Assembly (NCBI GenBank): GCA_922989275.2
Contig: OV277869.1
Coordinates: forward strand, 40,656,189-40,720,188
Length of the DNA: 64,000 nucleotides
Reading direction: 5' to 3'
Source of the DNA: Gari tellinella
Lineage: Eukaryota; Mollusca; Bivalvia; Cardiida; Psammobiidae
The notes beneath the pieces are model-generated. The model had not been told where the DNA came from. It ran no database searches and was given only the letters and a program-made list of their open reading frames with translations. This document shows, piece by piece, positions 39,601 to 51,600 of this stretch. The translations under genes and the position numbers were made by a program. Within the stretch, counting starts at the first letter, position 1; every line of letters begins with the position of its first letter.

Positions 39601-42600
39601 GGCGGCCGTACGGCCACCGTACGGCAGCCGTAGAACCACTCTGCGGCGAGTGTTTTCTACGGCCGCCGTAGGAATTAAAAAATGTTATAACTCCGCGTTA
39701 TAATTCTACGGCGACCTCTACGGCCTGTGAAATATGGGTATACGCCGTGCGGCTGCCGTACGGCCGCCATAGGATTTCTACGGCGGCCGTAGGAAACTAC
39801 CGATTTTCCGATTCTGCGGCCGCCGTAGGGCAAATGTGAGCGCACTATTAACAAAACCTGCAGACATAAGGACCCCCACTAAGGCGTAAGTCTGTAATAC
39901 AGACCAGTTAGGGCGCTAAACTCTTCATCACCATTCTGCTGAATCTGCAAATGTTCCTGAAGCAAATCAGACTTCCCTTGGAGCAAGTCAAGGTTCTCTT
40001 GGACTATCCTTCTTAGATATAGGGAGCCTAGTCATCTAAGGCAGATTACCTATGTCTGACACATTTAAATCTAGAACTATATATAATGGTCTAGCAAAGT
40101 TAGAGGCCTTTGAAAAAGAAGATTTTTTAACCTTGCAAATTCGGTTATTTATATATGTAAAACAATACCATTTCTTTAAGAAAAAAAGTGGACATCCAGC
40201 ACACGAAAAAGTACCTAACACATGTCAGAAACCACCATTTCACATCTTCATTTTCAAAATTTTCCGGGGGTGGCCCCCCGTACCCCCACCAGCAGGAGGG
40301 GGTTACCCCCCTCCCGCACCCTCCCCACTCCGCACTCCGTGCCGAAATGTGCATATAACTTTTAAAAGTCTGGCTACGCCTATGTACAATACAATGATAT
40401 ACAGACTACAGTACATTTTATTTCAGCATTTAACATAACCTGAATGTTCTTTATCCTACAATACATACGAAATAATGTGATTATGTCTTCTGTGTTTCAG
40501 ATTAAAGGTGGCCATGAGACCCTGACCAATTTCATCTTCAGTAAATATTACATGACAACATATACAGAAAACCTTGGTGTCTCCATAGAAAAAGGTAGGG
40601 TATTTCAAGCAAATTAGTATAGTGGAAACTCGATACTTCAAACTCGCTTTAGTTCTAACATACCCATATTTCAAAGTTAAAACGTGGCTTACCCACGTTT
40701 TAACTTTGAAATATAGGTATGTTTGACTTCAGCGAGATTGTGTTATTGAAATCAAACTTTAAACTAATACTGGTAAGGTAGTTGATTTAAGCGTGTTGGA
40801 AGTATCGAGTTTTGACGTATTTCCAATGTAGGGTGCAGCAAAACCTCCCTTCAACAACATGAAAATTAATCATTTCATGGTTAAAACATGTGACAGCTCA
40901 ATGCAGGACCAAAGTAATGCAAAAAGCTCCCGGATATGATGTCTGGCATTAGTCGGCACTCATTTCTTATTTTAATAGCCACTGAATAATTCAGATGATA
41001 AGTATTCATGGTTTGCAGAGTTTAATATGAGAATTTTCAGCAGGAGAAGGGTTGAGTTAACCCTTTGAGCCCTAGTCCCGCATATAGGCGTCCTTTTCAA
41101 ACAGTGTACATGTGAATAGTACACTTGTCCTGTGCAAACAGTGAAGACCCTGATCAGAGGGCTCCGAAAGGAGCCCTCTGATCAGGGTCTTCACTGTTTG
41201 TCATAATGCCAAACAGTGACAAAAACAACCCTTAAAAGTCAGAAATGGACTAGACTTAAATGTAAAATGGAATTGTCCATTTAAAGTTTTAGGGAGGAAA
41301 GAGTTAATGCAACAGTTTTGTCTCTTTTTCTCTTCTTTGTCACATCTAAATTCTGTGAAAATTCTTCTATGCAGCATATCTTGCTCTACTCATGAGATTA
41401 TTCTATTCTACACAGGCTATATTGATACGACAGAGGAGCAGCTAGCTGAGGCCTTACAGACTTGTTTAAATGTCTACAACATTGGCACATCCCAGAGGCT
41501 GGAGCTCGTGTTCTTCAGACAGGCTATACAACATGCTGCAAGACTCAGCCGTGTTCTGGTAAGCTCTGATTTTGCCTGTATCATTATCTAATATGGCATA
41601 GAATCTTATAACCCTTTACCCCAAAGCCTGTTTCTAGTTTTGAAAACAGGCAACTACTTAAAGCCTGCTTTAAGCTACCATCTACTTAAAATAGAAGAAA
41701 ATTATTATGATATATATTCATGACTGTATAAATTGGAACTATTTTCTTCAGTGGAGCAATACATCAAATATGCAAAAATGCGCTTCTATGGGGGAAAGGG
41801 TTAAAGGCTTTAACACAGTGGGTTATGGTCCATTTTCATACACACATACTTTGGGGAAGACATTATTTGTTGTTGTTGTTGTTGCTAAGGTTTAACCCTT
41901 TGAACCCTAGTCCCTTTTCAAACAGTATACATGTGAAAAGTGCACTTGTCCTATGCAAACAGTGAATACCCAGATCAGAGGGCTCCGTAAGGAGCCCTCT
42001 GATCTGGGTATTTACTGTTTGTCATAATGCAAAACATTGACAAAAACAACCCTTAAAAATCAGAAATGGACTAGACTCAAATGGAAACAGGGATTGTCCA
42101 TTTTAAGTTTCAGGGAGGAAAGAGTTAACGTCCCACCTAAGTAATTATTTTTTCTCAATAAAGGTGTTTTAATACTAAAAACCTTATGTCCACTGCAAAC
42201 AGTTTGGAGCCAGATCAGATGCCGAGTAACTCGGCATCTGATCAGTCTCCAAACTATTTGCCACTGAGATTAAAACAAATGGCCTACTTTTTCAAAAATC
42301 GTTTTCTGCAGTTTCCTTTTTCTTCAGTGGAGGAATAAATTAAAGGCATAAAAAGGCATATTTATGGAGGAAATTGTTAATTCTTTATTTTCTTGGCAGG
42401 CACTGCAAGGCGGCCATGCTGTATTACTGGGAACATCTTTCTCCACGGGCAGAGCCACGATAGTACGCCTGGCAGCCTATATTGCCCATTGTAAGGTGAG
42501 TGTCAGGTCTAAGCCTCATAATAATCTCAAGTCTCTATGATACGAGACATGTTTTTTCTAACACCCACCCAAAGCACTGTATATTTTTATCACTATCATA

Positions 42601-45600
42601 ATTTGAAAATATAACCAGATACAATTGTATCTCATTAACTCTAGCTCCATTTTCTGTTAACCCATTACCCCATAGCCTGTTTGTAGTATTGAAAATAGGT
42701 GACCACTTAAATCAGATTGAAAATAAACCAGAATGTGCTTTAAGGTGCATTCTGCTTTACTTTCAGCCTGCTTTTAAGCTACGATTTGCTAGAATATAGA
42801 ATATTTCTTATACATATTCATGACTGTATACATGTAGATTGGAACTTTTTTCTTCAGTGTACGAATAATTAAATTCATAAAAAAGTGTATCTATGGAGTA
42901 ATATTTTGGTTTAAAGAAATTCATGTTACATCTAAGAATAACCTATTACCACAAATGTTTGACCGTTACGGTATTATTATAACCCAGATATACCCAGGTT
43001 TCTTTTATGATGATGATTTTCGGTATTATTATAACTCAGAGATACCTGGTTTCTTTTATTATGATGATTTCTGGTATTATTATAACCCAGAGATACCCAG
43101 GTTTCTTTTATGATGATGATGATTTCCGAGGAGTAAGTATAGATGCAAAATTTAATGATGTGAATGAAACACACCAGGGATTGGTGTACACTATGGCTAG
43201 GGAAAAACTTGCAATGATCTACCAAAAGCAATCAAATTGTTTGATTGATATACCTTGAAACCATGATATTATTACCTGTTTCTTACCAGCCCCCAACCCC
43301 CTAGCTTGTTTTCAGTATAGAAGACATATGGTTGCTTGTGGATTATGCACGTTATTTGATTGGCACAAACAATTGCAGATGGGTCGTATATGGATAATGC
43401 ACACTGTTTCAATGCTCTAGATAAAGGGAGTATTTCAAAAACTAAAATCTTTATTTCTGCATTAAACCCTATGGTGTCACTACTCATTAGAATCCTCTCG
43501 AAGAGATGATTCTAATGAGTTGTAACACCATAGGATTTTGTCCTAAAATGAGCGAGGCAATGTTGGATTTGTTCAATTTATTCCCCCTTATCTGGAGCCC
43601 TGCTATTTGATTGGTGCACACTATTACAGATGGGTCGTGTACGGAGACAGAGGAACGTGGTAGGTGGCGATATCTGGGTGATAGCTTACTGTATTAACAT
43701 AAACAAACATCTGCTATTTCATGGTGTGGGCGTGTATCAGTGTTTTTTGCCGTCGATATATACTCAATTTTGTTTCTCTGTGAGAAAAGAGTGAAAATGA
43801 AACTAAGGTGATTCAATTGTGATGGTCTTGTCATGATGCATTCTTACAGTATTAAGTCAGTGAACCCTAATGCCATATATTTACGTCTTTTACAAACAAG
43901 TGTACATGTAAAGAGTACACTTGTCCAATGCAAACAGTGTAGATCCTGATCACAGGACTCCTGTAGGAGCCCTTTGATCAGGGTCTGCACTGTTTGCCAT
44001 TTTGCAACACTGTTTGCTATTTATTATAATTATAAAAAATACTTAAATTATAAAAAAATAGCTAGACTTGATTAGAAATTGGGATTTTCTATTTGAAAAG
44101 TCGGGGATCATTTGATTTTAACCCATTATCCCATAGCCTGTTTCTAGTATTGAAGATAGGTGACCACTTAAAGCAGGCTGAAAGTAAAGCAGAATGTGCC
44201 TTAAGGCACATTCTGATTCTGCTTTACGTTCAACCTGCTTAAAGCTACCATCTTCTAAAACATAGAAAGTATTTCTTATGATACATATTCATGACTATAA
44301 TTTAGAACTATTTTTTTAAGTGGATGAATAAATTAAAAGCGTAAAAATGCATATTTATGGGGTAATGGGTTAAATACCTTAGTTTCACTTTCATTCCCTT
44401 CTTCAAAGCAGGGAGACATACAATTCTGCGTAATCTTGTTGTTTTAATTTGGTGTTTTGAATTATTTTTTCTATGGTATTTTGAGCCTTGTAAAATATAT
44501 CTCACAATTGGTTAAGTAGCTTTGATTGATACAGGGTTAAACTTGTTTTAAGCAACCATTGGAAAGAAGTATCATACACAAGTACTGTAGCCGCTAAAAT
44601 AGTTGTTTGTATTGAAAGTCAATTGTCACATACAGTGGAACAAATGTAATGCAAAAAGGTCCTTTTAGGGCTCTTTGTATTACTTACACAAGTGTACTTT
44701 ATTAATCCTTTACCCCATAGCTTGTTTTAGTATTGAAGATAGGTGACCACTTAACCCTTTCCCCCATAGAAGCGACTTTTAGCGTATATGATTTGTTCCT
44801 CCGCTAAAGAAAATAGTTCCAATTCAATCAGTCATGAATATATATTATAGGGCATATTTTCTATATTGTAGCACATGATAGCTTAAAGCAGGCTGAAAGT
44901 AAAGCAGAATGCGCCTTAGGGCGCATTCTGCTTTACTTTCAACCTGCTTTAAGTAGTCACCTATCTTCCATTCTAGGAATAGACTATCAGGTAAAGGGTT
45001 AAAGCTTACTTTCAGCCTTCTGTAAGCTACCATCTACTAGGATATAGAAAATATTTATTATGGTGTATACTAATGACTGTATAAAGTGGGACTATTTTGT
45101 TCAGAGGAGGAATGAATTAAAGGTGTAAAAAGGAATATCGATGGGGGTGATTATCGATGGGGGTGATGGATTAATCACCTGCTTTCACATACAGTGCATT
45201 AAGATTTTAAAAGGGTTTCTACTTTGTATTGTTTCGTTCTAACTTAAACCTCCCTACCATTTGTGTATGAAAAAGTAATGTAGAAAGCTTCTATAAGATC
45301 TTTCTGCTCTTTACATATATTCACTGATCTGTCTTAAAAGGTTGTTGTGCTTCTTTATAGTTATTGGTTGCTTCAAACAAGTATGACTTTAGCTGTTGTC
45401 TTGAAATAACATTTTCAATGTATTTTATATATCTATATTTTGGTGTCGCCTTCAATGGCATCTGTAGAAAAAACCCAGGGACATGACTAATCTAAGTCTA
45501 AAGGGGAAACTTGGTCCCCTAGATAAATTATATAGGGACTACTTAGGGGTTATACAGCAAAATAGTCTATATAACTGTCATACATGCTTTAAAAGTTTTG

Positions 45601-48600
45601 GGATGTATAATTCAGGACTCCAGATAAGAGTACTATTTCAAGAAATAAAATCTTTATTTCTGCGTTTAACCCTATGGTGTAACTTCTCTTCGAGACAATT
45701 CTAATGAATAGTGAAACTCTAACAGGATTTGGTGCTGACTTGAGTGCGAAAATGGTAGTTTTGTTCGGTTAACTTTCTCTTTTCAAGACGATTCCAAAAA
45801 AGATATCACAAGACAAGATTAGATTTAGAAATTAGATGTATTTTGTAAATTTTGACTTACAACTGTTTTTGTCGTACAACGTTTCGTAAGGCGAACTCCT
45901 TCTGTTTATCAAAGTGTAAACATGTTTGTAAGTCAATATTAGTGCTGGTTGCAGGTGACACACATGCTCCTTTGAACAGCTCCGTTTTATGTTTTATGCG
46001 AATTATCTTTTTTTTTACAGCCGGCTGTGTTTTGTTTCTTAGATGTGGCTGAAACTGCCGTTCTGCAATATCAACAGTAAAAACTTCTCTAAAGTGACAC
46101 TCGCAATATGCCAGATATTTTCACAATTTCATGCAGGACAATACAGTATTGCAGAAAAGTCTCTGCATTACTTCTTCCCTACTTTAACTCTTTGAACCCT
46201 AGTCCCGCATATAGGCGTGTTTTTCAAACAGTGTACATGTGAATAGTACACTTGTCCTATGCAAACAGTGAAGACCCTGATCAGAGGGCTCCTTATGGAG
46301 CCCTCTGATCTGGGTCTTCACTGTTTGTCATAATGCAAAACATTGACAAAAACAACCCTTAAAAGTCAGAAATGGACTAGACTAAAATGGAAACTGGATT
46401 TGTCCATTTTAAGTTTCAGGGAGGAAAGAGTTAACTCTTTCAACGCCATGGACCTGTTTAAGTATACTCATGACATTTACAAATAGTGTAGACCCAGTTT
46501 AGAGGGCTCCTATAAGGAGCCCTTTGATCTGGTTTAACGCTGCTAATTTAGACCAGCATTTTTTAAATTGCCCAAAATTTTAAGTAGACCGGATCATGTT
46601 TTTGGTAACTTAAATGATCCATAAGGGAACATGATAACCCACAAGAGTTACTTAGTGTCACTGGTTTGTTGCTCAAGAGAAGTTGAACTGTACATTATAC
46701 CAATTTGAAAAGTATTATGATTATTGCTCTGGTTTTGGCAAATTGCTATAAAAATTTTTTAACCCAATTACCCCATAACCTGTTTCTAGTATTGAATAAA
46801 GGTGACCACTTGAAGCAGGTTGAAAGTAAAGCAGAATGCACCTTAAGGCGCATTCTGCTTTATTTTCAGCCTGTTGTAAGCTATCATCTACTGGAATATA
46901 AAAAAAATCTAATAATACATATTCTTCACAGGATAAATTGGAACTATTTTCTTCAGTAGAGGAATAAATTAAAGGTGTAAAAAGTAAAAAGGTGTTTAGA
47001 TGGGGTAATGGGTTAAGCTACATTAACATGTATCGTATATCATTTTTGAGTGTGAGTGTGATTATGCCTTTTCTTTGTGTGAAGCTGTATATATATCACA
47101 TACCGTATCTGGCTTGGATACCAATGGTTCATGCTTTTTCATAGGATTTATTAAAACAAATTATATTATGTCCGATCAAGATCTAAACTGTGTGCAATTG
47201 TTAGTGTTGTAGGGATTGACAGCAAAGGGGATAAAAAGAAATTAGTTTTAATAGCCATTGGCTGTTTAACACTATACATGTACCTCATAGTCTGTTTCTC
47301 ATTTTGAAGACAAGAAACTCTAGATCAAGTTCAATGTGGGTTATGTCGGGGCAAAAACTATGTCACTATGTCAAATCATAGAAAAACGCTAACACTCTAA
47401 AGGCTTCAAGTCTCATTAGATCACCATGAAACTTGATGACATTATTTGTTTTGAAGAAATCTATGTCAAGTAAGAATGTGTCATGTCTTGTCAAAAACTC
47501 AAGTCACTAAGGTGAAATCATTGAAAAACCTTGTTAACACTCTATTGGCTACAAATCTCATTTGATCGTAATAGAACTTAATCAAAATGTTTGCCTTATT
47601 AATATCTAGATTAGATTCAAATGTGGGTCATGTCAGGTTATTAAAACTCAGTCAAATTATAGAAAAAACATTGTTAACCCTCAAGATGTTACAAATCTCA
47701 TAAGATTTTAATGAAACTAAGCCGGAATGTTTGCCTTATTAATATCTAGGTCGAGTATGAGTATGAATTTTGGTCATTTTAGGTAAAAAATAACTAGGTC
47801 ACTAGGAACATGACATTTTCATGCTATTTGACTCGAATCTCTTCAAGTCGGCACTGTAGACGATAAGATACATCACAAAATGCCCTAGAGACAGATAGCT
47901 ATTTTTAACCTACCGGTATTCTAATATCACTCACTGTATTACCTTTAAGTTTTTTAAGGTGTTGATACATGTATTATAATTCAGTTTGTTATTTTTCCAT
48001 ATATGGCCTCTATCTTATTTACAAAAAAGTCTTTGAGATAAGCAATAAAGACACTGTCTTTTGGTTACTTTTAGCTGTATGAGCCAAAGCCCCAGACAGA
48101 TACGTCCAAGAACCTACGTATTGTGAGAGAGCACATAAAGCGGGCTTGTAACCACACTGGTATTCTGGGTAAACCTACAGTACTGATGGTGCATGAAGAC
48201 CTAGGCATGGAGTGTCTACAGGACGTAGCTGCTCTTATGGCAGAAGGTACTACTGTGCTTCCTCCCTATCACAGCCCTCAGAACAACGATTTCCTCCTTA
48301 CAAAAACGATCGACGCTCTTCTCCTAAACAAGACACTTATCTCCAACCTATTCATGGCCGCAATGTCGTCTGTTTAGAATTGTCATCTGCTGGTTTTCTC
48401 AAAGTTACATAATGGACATTTGACAGAAAAAAACTTAGTGACGAGTGACAAATAGCTTTAATCCAGATCAGATGCCGGGTTACCGGCGTCTGATCTGGAT
48501 TCAAGCTGTTTGCAAATGTAAGCCAATTTCTCTCCCTATATCAACTCCCTCCGAACAACTGAATTTTCAAATGGAAAATAATTGTTTTTTCACCACTGTA

Positions 48601-51600
48601 CATGTATGTATTGTGCATTGCATATTTAAAATGAAGCTTTAAAGGTAAACTGACCGAGAAGATTAGGTAAAAGTTTAACCCATTACCCAATAGCCTGTTT
48701 CTTGTTTTGAAGACATATGACCACTTAAACAGGTTGAAAATAAAGCAGAATGCGCCTTGAGGCGCATTCAGCTTTACTTTCAGTCTGTTTTAAGCTACCA
48801 TCTTCTAGGATGTAGAAAATATTTCTGATCATACTTATTCAAGACTGAATATATTTGAAATATTTTCTCAGTGGGGGGATAAATTAAAGGCATAAAAAGG
48901 TGTATTTATGGGGTAATGAGTTAACTCAAAGTGTCTAATAACTGAATTTATTATATAACTATCAGTGATTTATAGAGATTTCTCAGTTAGATAAATTTCA
49001 TATACATCACAGTTGATATCATCACTAGTGATGATATCAATTTTGCAGTGACAATATCATTTTTGTGACGTCACATCACAATATCGTTCGTGACATCGCG
49101 CGTAAAAATTTATGTTGTGTGTTTTCTCTGTAAAAACGTCATTAAAATGTTTATAATAAATAGCATAATCAATTCCTTTGGATGGATATGTAAAACATAT
49201 CGCTCAAATGGGTTGTTATCTGATGAAAAAACTCGTCCTGCGGACTCGTTTTTTAACCAGATAACTACCCATTATTGTGACACATTTTTTATATCAATCC
49301 AAAGGAATTGATTATTCTCCATATACTTTTTGTTTTTCAGGCACCAGTCCTGGTCTATACACCGATGATGAGATGCAGAGTATTGTAAGTCAGATGATGC
49401 CTGGAGGGGTACAGACAAAGAAGATAGACAAGATAGAACAGGCGTTTGAGAGGTTTGTCAAGAGGATTCGACAGCATCTACACGTCGTCGTCCTGCTTAG
49501 CTACAGAGGTAAAAGAATTGCTTTATTAGAAAGATACTTAAGAAATGAACTGAATCAGTTCATTTCTTATATTTACATTATATGTGCTGTAATTTCTTAA
49601 GTTATTGAACAGTTTATAAGTATACATGTATGATTAATCATTATTAGAGGTTAACGCGAATATGTTTCCTGAAAGGAACAGCCATAGCCGCATTACTGAA
49701 GCTGTTTACTATTTGAACACGACAAAATAAGTTCCATTGTAAGCATTAAACGTCATCAATTTGACGGTTTGGCAGAAAAATGTCGATTTGACGTCATTTT
49801 GAAATGAAGTCATTTTTAAACTACGATAAATATATTGATTATTTTTCACATAAAATAAAAGCAGACAGATGTTGTTGATGGAGTATTTAAATCATCGTGA
49901 AATTTGTCTCATTGATAGTAAGAGTTTTAGACGATAATCACAATTATATAGGAAGGCATAAATCAGTTAAGAAGCACTTTTAAAAATTCCGCTAAATGTC
50001 TGCTGTCCGAGTTCGAAAATTTATTCGCAGAGAAAAGATGCATAAGCCCCACCTCCTCTGCAAAAGATATCCACAAGCCCCGCCTCCGCTGAAAATGGAG
50101 TGTATAAGAATAAAATCTCAATTTCTAAAATGGAAAGAGATGGAGCAAATCAAAATATTGTCTGTTAATGGAAATGTTGTTTTATCAAAAATATCTTGTT
50201 AGTATAAGTTTGGGGTTTGGAAAAAATTCATTTGTAGAAATTACTGTATCACATATTGTTGATGATTTCCTACCCAGGCCTTGACGTACCCTATATTTTT
50301 GGTATTTTTTGGCCATTTCGTACCCTTTGTTATCCACAGCCATCTACAGCATTACTTCCATAACCCATTCCTCCCAATATCTTTGTAAAAGATATTATTG
50401 TTATTGTTGTTATACAGGAAACAGTTTCAGCTCCAACTTCAAGAGTCTACACAGTGTGATATCTCGCTACCCGGCCTTACTGAAATACTCGTGCTGTGTG
50501 GACCACTACATGCCCTGGCCTTACGAGGCCTATGTTAAAATGGCATCTGTCTGGCTGCAGGATGACAAGTCAAGGGTTAGTTTACACTACTGCTTTATTA
50601 AGAAAATTAAGTCTGGATTTTTCATGTGGGGAAGCCTTCCAGATGGCTTGCGAAATGTCAGTGGTTCTACCAAGGAGTGGATTTGTGCCTGGAACAACGC
50701 ATAAAAGGCTTCTTGGGTCTTCCTCCAGCTTTACTTAGCTGGACGTCGCAATATGACTAAAATCAAATCATTATTAAGAAAATATATCTTATGTCCCCCC
50801 TATTGAATTATAGCTTTACCCCATAGCATGTTCCTAGTTTTGAAGACAGGTGACCACTTAAAGCAGGTTGAAAATAAAGCAGAATTAGCACCTAAAGGCA
50901 CATTCTGCTTTACTTTCAACCTGTTTTAAGCTACCATCTGCTTAGATATAGAAACAATTTCACATGTTTCATATTCATGACTATATAAATTGAAATTATT
51001 TTCTTCAATGGAGGAATAAATTACCTTCTTTTGCCACATACAATGTTCACCCATGTATAGTACCTACCTGTATTTTTAGGATTAAATGGCTGGAAAAAAA
51101 CTTCTCCCTTAGGTTCTGGTCAGTTCTGGTACACATGTTTTCTCCTTCTGAACGCATGTTTTTAAATAAAGAGAGTGCTGCACACATGTTTTTTAGACCA
51201 TGACTTGAACACAATTTCTAAATAAACACTTTCTATCTACATGTATTAGGTTAGCGTCCCATGGCACGACACACGGAGACTGGAACAGAGAGAGATGACA
51301 GCCAAGGCAATGGCTTATATACACATGTCTGCTAAGGTGGCCATAGAGCGCCAGTACTGCCACCAGAGGTCGCCACTTCGCTTCTTCTCTCCACTCACCT
51401 TCATGGAGTTTGTACACATCTTCAGGATTATTGCAGCCTTCATTATTAAAAAAGAAACGGTGAGTTTGAAAAACCTTTTTATTTAATGTGTGTTATTTGA
51501 ATTTTAGGCAGAAAATTTTAGTTTTTAGCTCGACTATTCGAAGAATATGGAGGGCTATTACAGTCGCCCTGGCGTCGGCTTCGCCGTCGGCGTTGCACTG

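Larger units (their letters stand above)
37742..40383. mobile_element. 2.6 kb hAT-like non-autonomous element
   Basis: Left agGGCGTAGCgcccattacg, right cttttaaaagtctgGCTACGCCtat, an inverted pair around GGCGTAGC. Flanks gtacaaca / gtacaata agree at 7 of 8 positions, as expected for an 8-bp hAT duplication. Holds a three-unit ~255-bp tandem repeat (38380-38960) and a nested CpG-rich foldback. No transposase frame recognised. Confidence 0.72.

Noticed and set aside
40052..40438. 128-codon ORF with a proline-rich end
   Set aside because: Lies in the right end of the hAT-like element; the proline run comes from its GGGGTA/TACCCC inverted sequence.
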